Shown: piece by piece, positions 8,144 through 15,685 of the stretch
How the letters are laid out: the number at the start of each line of letters is the position of its first letter
Numbering within the stretch: the stretch's first letter is position 1
From: Hyphococcus sp.
GTDB taxonomy: Bacteria; Pseudomonadota; Alphaproteobacteria; Caulobacterales; Parvularculaceae
Assembly: GCA_021776245.1 (NCBI GenBank)
Contig: JAJFGF010000062.1
Span: 55,742-119,741, forward strand
DNA length: 64,000 bases
Direction: 5' to 3'
Notes under the pieces: model-generated
Database searches by the model: none
What the model was told of the DNA's origin: nothing
The model's input: only the letters and a program-made list of their open reading frames with translations
Position numbers and translations under genes: made by a program

Positions 8144-9889
8144 CTACCGCGCCGCCTCACGCGCGGCTTTGACAATGCCGCCAAGCGAGTCCCAGTTTTC
8201 ATCGATTACCGATCGCGTGACATTGTAACCGTTTGAGACCGCCTCGTCATATTCATCCCAGTCGCGCAGTTCAACGCCAGGAACCGGCGGCGCGATCATA
8301 ATGTCGGCGGGGTGTATTTTAAGCGTCCGTTCATGACGCGCCGTCGCCGTGCGCATTAAAAGCGATACGATCGGCGGCGCTGATTTGACGCCGTGCTGGG
8401 CAATCCATGCAAAAAAACTCGGCGGATCGCGAAACGCCTCGATGTCAATGGCGCCGCGCCGCGCCACATCAATGCCGATGGTCAGGCCGCGATGGACGCC
8501 CGCCATAATGTCGGTCGGAAAATTATTGATCACCGCGCCGTCAACCAGCAACGCATCGCCGTCGATAACCGGCGGCAAAATGCCGGGCAGCGCAATTGAG
8601 GCGCGCAAAGCATCACGTAATTTTCCGCGGCTGTGGACGCGCGAGGCGCCCTCGGAAATATCTGAAGAAACGCAGAAAAAAGGAATTGCCAGTTCTTCAA
8701 TCAGCGCCTCACCGAAATGTTTTTCCAGCCGTTCTTCGACCCGGTGGCCCTTCGTGAGCGCAACAACCGGCAGGACGTGATCGCCCAGCGGATTGGAACG
8801 CACAAAGCCGTCGCGGATCCGCATTTCTATTTCTTCATTGTCCCAACCTATCGCAATGCAACCGGCAATCACCGCCCCCATGGAAGCGCCGCAGACAAAA
8901 TCAATCGGCACGCCCGCTTCGCGCAACGCCATGACGGCGCCGATATGCGCATAAGCGCGCGCTCCCCCGCCCGATAAAACAAGCCCGACCGATTTGCCGC
9001 TAATGATCCGTGCAAGCCGCTCGCTGCAAGGCTCGCCGCGGCAATTGATGATGCGTGCAGCGCCGACGGCGTCCATCCATTCGGTCACCGGGCAAGCCGG
9101 CACGCCCTCGTGATACATCACAAGGTCAACGAGGCGGAATTTTCGCACCCGTTCTCCCGCCTCCGTCGTCATCGGGAAGGGCCGCGGCGGTTTGGCGTCC
9201 CTGCGCGCCAGCACCAAAAATCGGTCCGCATGCCGAATAACAAAGCGATACCAAAAGCTGTCATCGACGCGCGCCGCCAGCAGCAACACGTCATGCGCCT
9301 CTTCGGTCAGGTCGAATGTGCGGCTGTCGGGCGCGTTTTCACTCACCGGCATCCAATCGACTTTCAAGCCATAGCGCGAAATCCGTGTTGCGAGATCTTT
9401 CGCGCGGGCATTGACATCTATTGACGGCGATGAGCCGATCAGCGCGAAAATGCGCGGCGCCGATTGTTGGAAACTGGCTTTTGGATGGCGCGCCCGCACT
9501 AAAACAGAGCGCGCCAGCGCACCGGCAAACTCGCCATGATCATGAATCAATTCCTCGACATCGTCGCGCGACAGCGTCAGAATTTCGGTATCGCGCAACG
9601 CGTAAACGGACGCCGAATGCGCTTCGCCTGAAAGCAGCGACATCTCGCCCACGGGTTCGCCGGCGCGCACATAACCGACCACCTCGTCGCCCTCTTCGCC
9701 GCGCCTGACGACAATCAACCGCCCCGACAAAACAAAATGCAAATTGTTCGAGGTGACGCCTTCCTGGAATAACTCCCAACCGCCAGCCAATGACTGCCAG
9801 ACGCCGCGCGCAGCGATCGCATTCAAGGTTTCGCGATCAAGCTCGGCAAAGAGCGAATACTCAATAAGGCGCTGGCGTATCGCATCCAT
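8144..9889 (-). CDS. patatin-like phospholipase with cyclic-nucleotide-binding domain
   Basis: A 581-residue protein of the NTE/RssA-like class. Residues about 10-130 form a cNMP-binding beta-barrel (LFQEGVTSNNLHFVLSGRL ... GEPVGEMSLLSGE). A divergent linker follows, and residues about 300-500 form the patatin domain. The oxyanion loop is GGGARAYAHIG, the nucleophile is Ser336 in GASMG, and the catalytic Asp is Asp450 in DGAVINNFP. No signal peptide or membrane helix is visible, so it is probably cytoplasmic or membrane-associated. It should hydrolyse (lyso)phospholipids or related esters. Whether the N-terminal domain really binds a cyclic nucleotide cannot be told from sequence alone. Confidence 0.9.
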   Translation of the reverse strand: MDAIRQRLIEYSLFAELDRETLNAIAARGVWQSLAGGWELFQEGVTSNNLHFVLSGRLIVVRRGEEGDEVVGYVRAGEPVGEMSLLSGEAHSASVYALRDTEILTLSRDDVEELIHDHGEFAGALARSVLVRARHPKASFQQSAPRIFALIGSSPSIDVNARAKDLATRISRYGLKVDWMPVSENAPDSRTFDLTEEAHDVLLLAARVDDSFWYRFVIRHADRFLVLARRDAKPPRPFPMTTEAGERVRKFRLVDLVMYHEGVPACPVTEWMDAVGAARIINCRGEPCSERLARIISGKSVGLVLSGGGARAYAHIGAVMALREAGVPIDFVCGASMGAVIAGCIAIGWDNEEIEMRIRDGFVRSNPLGDHVLPVVALTKGHRVEERLEKHFGEALIEELAIPFFCVSSDISEGASRVHSRGKLRDALRASIALPGILPPVIDGDALLVDGAVINNFPTDIMAGVHRGLTIGIDVARRGAIDIEAFRDPPSFFAWIAQHGVKSAPPIVSLLMRTATARHERTLKIHPADIMIAPPVPGVELRDWDEYDEAVSNGYNVTRSVIDENWDSLGGIVKAAREAAR

Positions 9890-10222
9890 GATGCAGACGG
9901 TAAGGGAGTTTTCCGCTGCGCGCTATCAGCTATGATGCCGCGCGCCGAAACCAGGCGGTCAAAATTGTCGCGTTTGCGAGAGCATGATGCGAAGTCGAAC
10001 GCAGAGCTTTCGGCGGGGTCCATTTGGCCGCTTCGCCGCCAACCATCGCGACAATCATGCGAAAAACTATGTTTTATGGCAAAATGCGGTTTCGCGTTTT
10101 GCTGGCTGGATCCAGGGCGTTTCCCAGATCAAATGGTTCATGGGTGTCATCCGGAAACGTCCGGATTCATAATTGGGCGCATTTCAAATTGGAAAACCGC
10201 GCCACACTTTTCCGGAAATGCG
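9890..10222. other. intergenic gap with repeat A and a GCATTTCCGG-type repeat
   Basis: It contains repeat A copy 2 (9979-10068). It also holds a block at about 10165-10225 with GGGCGCATTTC, AAAACCGCGCCACACTTTTCCGGAAATGCGC, which resembles the widespread alphaproteobacterial element seen again near 36390-36450, 37640-37675 and 38930-39050. No ORF is supported. The part next to 9890 is the probable promoter of the patatin gene. Confidence 0.55.
9979..10068 (+). repeat. dispersed repeat family A, copy 2
   Basis: GAGCATGATGC-GAAGTCGAA, then AGCTTTCGGCGGGGTCC, the TTTGGCCGC/GCCGCCAA hairpin, and an ATCATGCGAAAAACTA tail. It matches copy 3 (27401-27490) along its whole length with scattered substitutions. 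Confidence 0.7.
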
Positions 10223-10708
10223 CTAGTTGAGCTTTTTTGCCGCCGCCGGGGAGATTTTTGGCTTGCCGGCCCTGTCGGGCTTCTTCGACGCGTCTTGCTT
10301 TGACACACCAGGCAATGGCGCAATCTGGACGCCTTCATCGATCATTTCGCGCACTTCCTTGCCGGTCGCTTCGCCAAAGATGCCGCGCTCTTTTTCCTCG
10401 CCATAGTGAATTTTGCGGGCTTCTTCGGGAAATTTATCGCCCACATAGTCAAAATTCTTCTCGACATAGTTGCGCGCCCGCTCCACGGCCTTGCTCATAT
10501 CGCGCCTGACTTCGGCAAGACGCATCTCGCGAGAGCCGGTCGAGCGGCGCGAAATCGACGGCGACATGACGGCCTTGCGTACAATCCCGGAACCGCAGGC
10601 CGGGCATTCAATCAGCCCGTCTTTTGACTGCGCGTCGTAATCGACGCTGTCGCGAAACCAGCCTTCAAATTCGTGGTCGGCGTCACATAATAACCGGTAC
10701 TTGATCAT
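10223..10708 (-). CDS. DUF1178 family protein
   Basis: A 161-residue cytoplasmic protein of the DUF1178 family. It begins with the family hallmark MIKYRLLCDADHEFEGWF, followed by a CPACGSG zinc-knuckle-like pair of cysteines (residues about 36-39). A charged helical middle carries the conserved NFDYVGDKFPEEARKIHYGE block. The function is unknown across the family; the paired Cys motif suggests metal binding. Its start overlaps the stop of the nitrilase gene (ATGA), making it the last gene of the comF-grxC-nitrilase-DUF1178 operon, a common arrangement in alphaproteobacteria. Confidence 0.9.
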   Translation of the reverse strand: MIKYRLLCDADHEFEGWFRDSVDYDAQSKDGLIECPACGSGIVRKAVMSPSISRRSTGSREMRLAEVRRDMSKAVERARNYVEKNFDYVGDKFPEEARKIHYGEEKERGIFGEATGKEVREMIDEGVQIAPLPGVSKQDASKKPDRAGKPKISPAAAKKLN

Positions 10709-11550
10709 GGTCTTAGAATGGAGACTTTCAATTTTTGTTCAAGAGCAAGATTGGGAATTCTGCGGCGCGCCTGGTGCGTCAAATCAGGATCAATCTCCGC
10801 AAAAATCACGCCAGGCGCGTCATCGGGGGCTTCGGCCAGAATGTCACCCCAGGGGCCGATAATCAGCGAATGGCCATAGGTTTCACGCCCATCTTCATGG
10901 GTTCCGCCTTGAGCCGGCGCGATCACAAAGGCGCCATTTTCAATCGCCCGCGCGCACAAAAGAGTCTTCCAATGGGCCGCACCGGTTTGCTTTGTGAACG
11001 CAGCGGGAACGCACAGAATTTCGGCGCCTGCCTGCGACAAAGTTCGATAGAGGTTCGGGAAGCGCACATCATAACAGATGCTTAGGCCCAATTTCGCAAG
11101 CGGCGTCTCGACCAGCACAGCGTCGTCGCCGGCGTTATAGATTTTCGATTCCTTCCAGCTCTCACCGCCGGGCAGGTCAACATCGAACATATGCAGCTTG
11201 TCATAGCGCGCGGTTATCGCGCCGTCGGGCGCGAACAGAAAACTGCGATTGGCGGCGCGTTGCGCGTCAACCCTGAGCGCCATCGAGCCGATCAGCAGCC
11301 ACAGCCCATGCTGCTTTGCCGCCGCAGCAAACGATGCGATTTCCGAAAGGCCGTCCTCATCGGGCAATCCGTCAAACAACCGGCTGGGCTTGCGGTCCAC
11401 CACATTGGTCATTTCAGGGGTTGCCACAAATTTCGCGCCGCCTTGCGCCGCCTCGGCAATCAGCGCCAGCGCGTCTTTGGTATTTTGTGCGCGGGAAAGC
11501 CCCGAGCGCATCTGCACACAGGCCGCCCGAAATGCGGGGCGCTCAGCCAT
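10705..11550 (-). CDS. carbon-nitrogen hydrolase (Nit1-like, deaminated glutathione amidase type)
   Basis: A 281-residue nitrilase-superfamily amidase. The catalytic Glu-Lys-Cys triad is visible: Glu46 in ATPEMTN, Lys118 in YDKLHMFDVDLPGGE and Cys159 in LGLSICYDVRFP. The length and the HMFDVD and RFPNLYR motifs fit the Nit1/NIT2 branch, whose members remove the amide from deaminated glutathione (a metabolite repair step). Overlaps of 8 bases with grxC and 4 bases with DUF1178 place it in a tight operon. A glutaredoxin as neighbour fits a glutathione-related role. Confidence 0.9.
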   Translation of the reverse strand: MAERPAFRAACVQMRSGLSRAQNTKDALALIAEAAQGGAKFVATPEMTNVVDRKPSRLFDGLPDEDGLSEIASFAAAAKQHGLWLLIGSMALRVDAQRAANRSFLFAPDGAITARYDKLHMFDVDLPGGESWKESKIYNAGDDAVLVETPLAKLGLSICYDVRFPNLYRTLSQAGAEILCVPAAFTKQTGAAHWKTLLCARAIENGAFVIAPAQGGTHEDGRETYGHSLIIGPWGDILAEAPDDAPGVIFAEIDPDLTHQARRRIPNLALEQKLKVSILRP

Positions 11551-11800
11551 TTAGCAGCGCATCAAGCTTGCCGTCGCGTTCAAGGGCGGCGAGCTCGTCA
11601 CTGCCGCCCACATGGGTGCCGCCGATAAAGATTTGCGGATAGGTCGTTTTGCCGTTCGACCGCGACAGCATTTCCTGGCGTTTTTTGGGGTCGAAGGCGG
11701 CCGAGATCTCTCTCACCTTTGCGCCCTTCTTTTTCAGGAGCGACATCGCGTGAAAACAATATCCGCACAAGGGCCGCGTATAAATCGTCACTTCCGGCAT
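11543..11800 (-). CDS. grxC: glutaredoxin 3
   Basis: An 85-residue dithiol glutaredoxin with the redox-active CGYC motif at Cys12 and Cys15 and the conserved TYPQIFIGGTHVGGSDEL stretch (cis-Pro loop and glutathione-binding GG). Length is normal for GrxC. It reduces disulfides with glutathione in the cytoplasm. It overlaps the nitrilase gene by 8 bases and follows comF by about 30 bases, so it is part of a four-gene operon. Confidence 0.93.
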   Translation of the reverse strand: MPEVTIYTRPLCGYCFHAMSLLKKKGAKVREISAAFDPKKRQEMLSRSNGKTTYPQIFIGGTHVGGSDELAALERDGKLDALLNG

Positions 11801-11831
11801 TTCATCTTTCCCGCATCACTGTCCGATGGCG

Positions 11832-12605
11832 CTATATGGCGCCGATTCCGCCTTTGACAACCCGCGCCAGAACCAGCGCATCAACACGCCCCGCGCCCGC
11901 TTTCCTTAAAGTGCGCGCTGCTGACGACAATGTCGCCCCGGTTGTCAGAACATCGTCAATCAAGATGATGTGCGCGTCTTTGACCCGCGCCGCAGCGCCC
12001 TTCGCGAGCCCAAAAGCCCCGGCCACATTGCGGCGCCGTGCATCTGCGGAAAGTTCCTTTTGCGGCGGCGTGGCGCGTCGGCGGATGAGATCGCTGACCG
12101 CGAGCCGCGCATGGGTCATCTGTGCAATTTTCGCGGCCAGCAGCAATGACTGATTATAGCGCCGCGCCGCAAGCCGCCGCGGATGCAGCGGCACAGGCGT
12201 CAAAACTGACGCCGAATTAATCAGCGTACGGCCTGCCCTTGCCATCCATCGCGCGAACATCGGCGCCAGCTCGGTGCGATCCGAATGTTTAAACCCGACA
12301 ATCAGATTATGGCTGGCCTCGTCATAGACGACGGCCGCCCGCGCCGTCACAAAGTCGGGCGGCGCGGCGATACAGGATGGGCACTCGACATTGGCGCCAT
12401 ATTCAGCGGCAAAAGGGATGCCGCAGCGGGCGCAACAGGGCGCCGCAATAAATTGTAATGAAGTCCAACCGGATGGGCCGACGGCGCCGGCAATCGCGAT
12501 TTCCTCGTTTGAAACCGGGCAAACCGGCGGTAACAGCGCATTCAACGCCGGCCCGCCCGCAGCGCCGCTGACAATATCTGCGTGGCGAGGCAATTGAGAT
12601 TTCAT
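11832..12605 (-). CDS. ComF family phosphoribosyltransferase-like protein
   Basis: A 257-residue protein of the ComF/GntX family. An N-terminal zinc-ribbon-like segment (APCCARCGIPF ... ECPSC) is followed by a type I phosphoribosyltransferase domain with the PRPP-binding loop ILIDDVLTTGATL near residue 215. Family members are linked to natural transformation in some bacteria, but here the enzymatic role is unknown. It is first in the comF-grxC-nitrilase-DUF1178 operon. The methyltransferase gene starts 42 bases away on the other strand, so the promoters face away from each other in a very short gap. Confidence 0.88.
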   Translation of the reverse strand: MKSQLPRHADIVSGAAGGPALNALLPPVCPVSNEEIAIAGAVGPSGWTSLQFIAAPCCARCGIPFAAEYGANVECPSCIAAPPDFVTARAAVVYDEASHNLIVGFKHSDRTELAPMFARWMARAGRTLINSASVLTPVPLHPRRLAARRYNQSLLLAAKIAQMTHARLAVSDLIRRRATPPQKELSADARRRNVAGAFGLAKGAAARVKDAHIILIDDVLTTGATLSSAARTLRKAGAGRVDALVLARVVKGGIGAI

Positions 12606-12647
12606 GGCGCTTAGACTATCGAAATCACCCTAGCGATGGAAGAGATC

Positions 12648-13508
12648 ATGGAACCGGCGACAGCGCCGCATATCTTTGACCGGCGGCGCGTGCGCCTGCG
12701 GCGTGAGCGCTCAGCGAAGGTCTTTGGGAGCCATGCCTTCCTGCATCGCCGCGCCATGACAGATATTGTTGACCGGCTGGAAACAGTAACCCGCGACTTT
12801 CCCCGCGCCGTTTTTTACGGCGCCGGGGACCTCACAGCAATGCTGACGCCGGCTTGCGGCGTCAAAGAATGTTTCAGCCTCGATGCCGCATCGGGCCGCC
12901 TGCCCCCGGATAGGTCTCTGGCCGCTGTCGCCGATGACGAAGCGCCGCCGCTGGCGCGGAAATGCGTCGATCTTGTGGTCAGCCTGTTAACGCTGCACTC
13001 GGCCAATGATCTGATCGCCGCACTGGGCCAGGCGCGTTTTGCCTTGAAACCCGACGGCCTTTTTATCGCTGCGGTCTTCGGCGAGGCGACCTTGGCCTCA
13101 TTGCGTCAGGCGCTCTATCAGGCGGAGACGGAATTGACTGGCGGCGTGAGTGCGCGCGTTACGCCATTTGCCGCGATTCAAAGTTTCGGCGCGGTGCTGA
13201 CCCGCGCCGGATTCGCGCTGCCGGTCGTTGATATTGATAGAGTACGTGTGCGTTACAGTGCGCCCTTAAAGCTCATTGCTGATTTGCGCGGCATGGGCGA
13301 AACATCCGCTCTTGCGAGCCGCGGCAAACACTTGCGGCGCGATACCTTCAATCGCGCGATGCAGATTTTCGCCGAAAATGGCGGCGAAGAACAATTCGAG
13401 ATTATCTATCTGACGGGCTGGGCCCCGCATGAAAGCCAGCAGAAACCGTTAAAACCGGGAAGCGCGCAAATGCCTCTGGCCGAGGCGCTTAAGTCCGAGG
13501 GGCTTTAA
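12648..13508 (+). CDS. SAM-dependent methyltransferase-like protein (NDUFAF5/BioC-like)
   Basis: A protein of about 286 residues. The N terminus (IFDRRRVRLRRERSA) is typical of the alphaproteobacterial homologues of NDUFAF5, a complex I assembly factor. The Rossmann core is present but the glycine-rich loop is loose (AVFYGAGDLTAML), followed by DLVVSLLTLHSANDLIAALGQARFALKPDGLFIAAVFGE, the usual post-motif region. I chose ATG 12648 because GGAAGAG ends 2 bases upstream; a start at 12636 would add four residues. It may hydroxylate or methylate a respiratory subunit by analogy, but the degenerate SAM loop makes this uncertain. Confidence 0.83.
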   Translation: MEPATAPHIFDRRRVRLRRERSAKVFGSHAFLHRRAMTDIVDRLETVTRDFPRAVFYGAGDLTAMLTPACGVKECFSLDAASGRLPPDRSLAAVADDEAPPLARKCVDLVVSLLTLHSANDLIAALGQARFALKPDGLFIAAVFGEATLASLRQALYQAETELTGGVSARVTPFAAIQSFGAVLTRAGFALPVVDIDRVRVRYSAPLKLIADLRGMGETSALASRGKHLRRDTFNRAMQIFAENGGEEQFEIIYLTGWAPHESQQKPLKPGSAQMPLAEALKSEGL

Positions 13509-13515
13509 ACGACAC

Positions 13516-13731
13516 CTACTCGATCGCGTTCTGAATCGTCGTCGTGATCGTGTCGTAATTTTCGCTGTTGGTGGCGGCGACATTTTTCACCGCCGCAAGA
13601 ATGACGACAAAAACCAGCGATACGATCAAGCCATATTCGATCGCCGTCGCGCCTTCTTCATCATTTCGGAATTCTTCCGTCAGCCGATCCAGACGACGCC
13701 GGCCTTTTGCAATTTTCGCTGCCATGCCCAT
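13516..13731 (-). CDS. Flp family type IVb pilin
   Basis: A 71-residue prepilin. A positively charged leader (KIAKGRRRLDRLTEEFRNDEEG) precedes the classic pilin core EEG-ATAIEYGLIVSL, cleaved after the Gly by a prepilin peptidase. The hydrophobic helix is VSLVFVVILAAV, and the tail is short. Such pilins are assembled by Tad machinery, but no tad/cpa gene is in the window, so this is an orphan copy. The start codon shares one base with the mutT stop (TAATG), so translation is probably coupled. It ends only 8 bases from the convergent methyltransferase gene. Confidence 0.92.
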   Translation of the reverse strand: MGMAAKIAKGRRRLDRLTEEFRNDEEGATAIEYGLIVSLVFVVILAAVKNVAATNSENYDTITTTIQNAIE

Positions 13732-14132
13732 TACAAAAAGTCCCTTAACTGCGCCGCCAGGGGTTTATCCGCAGGCGGCATATCAAAACTCAAAAGCGCC
13801 TCAGGCCGAACCCATCGCAGCTCATCCGCATCGATAGGTTGCGGCGTTCCCTTCCACTTGCGGCACACAAAGAGCGGCATCAACAGGTGAAACCCCTCTA
13901 TGGCGCATGACGCAAAAGCGATCGGCGCAAGACACGACGCATCCGTTTCAATCCCGAGCTCTTCCCTTAGCTCGCGGATCAGCGCTTGTTCCGGCGTCTC
14001 GCCTTCAGCGAGTTTGCCCCCTGGAAACTCCCATAAACCGGCCATGGGCTTATCCTGAGGGCGGCGCGCCAGAAGAACCCTTCCATCCCGGTCCACTAAC
14101 GCACATGCCGCAACGAGCAACAGCTTCGCCAT
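13731..14132 (-). CDS. mutT: MutT-type NUDIX hydrolase (8-oxo-dGTP diphosphatase)
   Basis: A 133-residue NUDIX protein. The complete Nudix box is visible from GGKLAEGETPEQALIRELREELGIE (residues about 38-62), with the REL-x-EEL-G catalytic core. The LWEFPGG and RWVRPEAL segments match MutT proteins that sanitise 8-oxo-dGTP in the cytoplasm. It lies directly upstream of the Flp pilin gene with a one-base stop/start overlap. The 100 bases upstream contain a CtrA-like site (see separate entry). Confidence 0.9.
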   Translation of the reverse strand: MAKLLLVAACALVDRDGRVLLARRPQDKPMAGLWEFPGGKLAEGETPEQALIRELREELGIETDASCLAPIAFASCAIEGFHLLMPLFVCRKWKGTPQPIDADELRWVRPEALLSFDMPPADKPLAAQLRDFL

Positions 14133-14221
14133 AATCCTGCCTTAATTGGTACCTTACGCATATTTCCCGATGTTTGCCGGGATAGATAAATATTGAACTA
14201 ATCCGGTTACAGATAATTGTG

Positions 14222-14237
14222 GTTAACGGCTGTTTAC
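14222..14237 (-). promoter_or_regulatory. CtrA-like site, one mismatch, upstream of mutT-flp
   Basis: On the minus strand the site reads GTAA-ACAGCCG-TTAAC. This matches the CtrA consensus TTAA-N7-TTAAC with one mismatch in the left half. It lies about 90 bases upstream of the mutT start and overlaps the stop codon of the PPIase gene. CtrA controls pilin genes in Caulobacter, so a role for this pair is plausible but unproven. Confidence 0.35.
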
Positions 14238-15517
14238 CGCAATGGACTGTCCGGAACGGAATTTTCGCCTTCCCGCAGCGGCGGCGGTGCGTAATCAGGT
14301 GGCGGCAAATCAGGCGGCGAAATCGGATCATCTTCATCACCATCTTCGGCCTCCGGCCGAAAATAGATCACCTGATTTTCCTCCTCGAGGCCGCGTAACA
14401 AATTATCGATGGTCCGCAGCCTCAGAAAATTTTCGATGCCGTCGCGCACATCAACGATCGGCACGGCTTGCGTTGACCGCCGGTCCGTCACTTCCAGAAT
14501 ATGCCAGCCAAATTCGGTTTCGAAAAGCGGCGCGATTTCTCCAGGTCTGGTCGCGAATGCGGCATCGGCAAATGCCGGGGTCATCATCGCCTTTGTAAAC
14601 CAGCCAACCTCACCGCCCAGCGACCTGGTTGCCCGATCAAGGGACCGCTCGCGCGCAAGCGACGCAAACTCGGCGCCGCCGACAAGCAGCGCCATGATTT
14701 CTTCGGCCGCCTCTTTGTCAGCGACAACAATATGGCGCGCCCGCACTTCGTCGCCGAGCGCGGTGACTCCCGCCTGCGCCGCATAGAGCCGCTCAACGCT
14801 TTCCGGCGTCACCGCCTCCTTGATGCGCAAATCGACAAAAGACGCAGCCAGCACCCGATCGCGCGCCGCATTGACCCGCCGCGACACCGACGGCGTTCGG
14901 TGCAACCCGTCTTCAAGCGCGGCGCGCGCCAATAAGCGCTGCTCCACATAGGATTCAACAAGGGCGCGGGCAAAGGCGGTTTCTGGGGTGAGCGTTTCCG
15001 TTGGCCGCAACGCTCCGCCAGCCCGCGCCGCCGCCTCGATTTCGGATAAATGCACATATCGCCCCTCGATGCGCGCCAAAATCGGATCGCCTTTATCGAT
15101 CGGCGGCCGCAGGGCCGAGGCGTTTGCCGCCGCCAGGTCCGGCCCGGAGCGCAGCTCGTCAACAATCGCCAGACTGAAGATCACCAGAAAGACGCCGGAG
15201 ATGGCGCTATAGGCCCGGCCGGTCCGGGTCGGCAGCCACAAAAAAAGATTTTGAAGCGCGATGCCCGCCAGTTGCAGCCCATAGTAGAGGCCCTCCAGCG
15301 CTTTGCCGGCGAGCAGTTTTGTCGCCCGCCAAAGCGCGGAATCGAGCGCCGCCGCCAGCCGCCATATGGTCAGCACCAGCTTGCCGAAACCGCGCAAGGC
15401 AGCCATCAGCCCGCGCGCGGCAAGCCGCGTCGTCACCCGGGTCGCAACCCAGACCCAGCCGCCGAGCAGTCTCAACCCGGCGGCGGCTCTGTTTTTCTTG
15501 GCTTTACTGTCGGTCAT
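14234..15517 (-). CDS. parvulin-type peptidyl-prolyl isomerase, membrane-anchored
   Basis: A protein of about 427 residues. An N-terminal amphipathic, Arg-rich region is followed by a membrane helix (AISGVFLVIFSLAIV, about residues 105-125), a SurA-like chaperone segment, and a parvulin domain from VRARHIVVADKEAA to FGWHILEVTDRR. Key parvulin features are the RHI strand, GGEVGWF and the FGWH motif. The C terminus is Pro/Asp-rich. I chose ATG 15517 because AGGGA lies about 5 bases upstream; the frame extends to 15541. It probably helps fold outer-membrane or periplasmic proteins. It is divergent from secA, which fits an export context. Confidence 0.85.
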   Translation of the reverse strand: MTDSKAKKNRAAAGLRLLGGWVWVATRVTTRLAARGLMAALRGFGKLVLTIWRLAAALDSALWRATKLLAGKALEGLYYGLQLAGIALQNLFLWLPTRTGRAYSAISGVFLVIFSLAIVDELRSGPDLAAANASALRPPIDKGDPILARIEGRYVHLSEIEAAARAGGALRPTETLTPETAFARALVESYVEQRLLARAALEDGLHRTPSVSRRVNAARDRVLAASFVDLRIKEAVTPESVERLYAAQAGVTALGDEVRARHIVVADKEAAEEIMALLVGGAEFASLARERSLDRATRSLGGEVGWFTKAMMTPAFADAAFATRPGEIAPLFETEFGWHILEVTDRRSTQAVPIVDVRDGIENFLRLRTIDNLLRGLEEENQVIYFRPEAEDGDEDDPISPPDLPPPDYAPPPLREGENSVPDSPLR

Positions 15518-15685
15518 GGCGTCCCTGGTCGCATGCTCCATTCGTTGACAGCGCCATAGGCGCTCACTATCTCTCCGGCGGCCCCTCGGGGCGATTTTCC
15601 AGTCCCGGCGATGAAGGGCGCGCCCTGCTTTAACGTGATTAGGGCGTTCCCGGCCAGTTCATCGCACCACGAAAGCTTCTCGCTC

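Noticed and set aside
9421..9708. Arg-rich plus-strand frame over the patatin gene
   Set aside because: Antisense shadow of the cNMP-binding domain; no ribosome site or family features.
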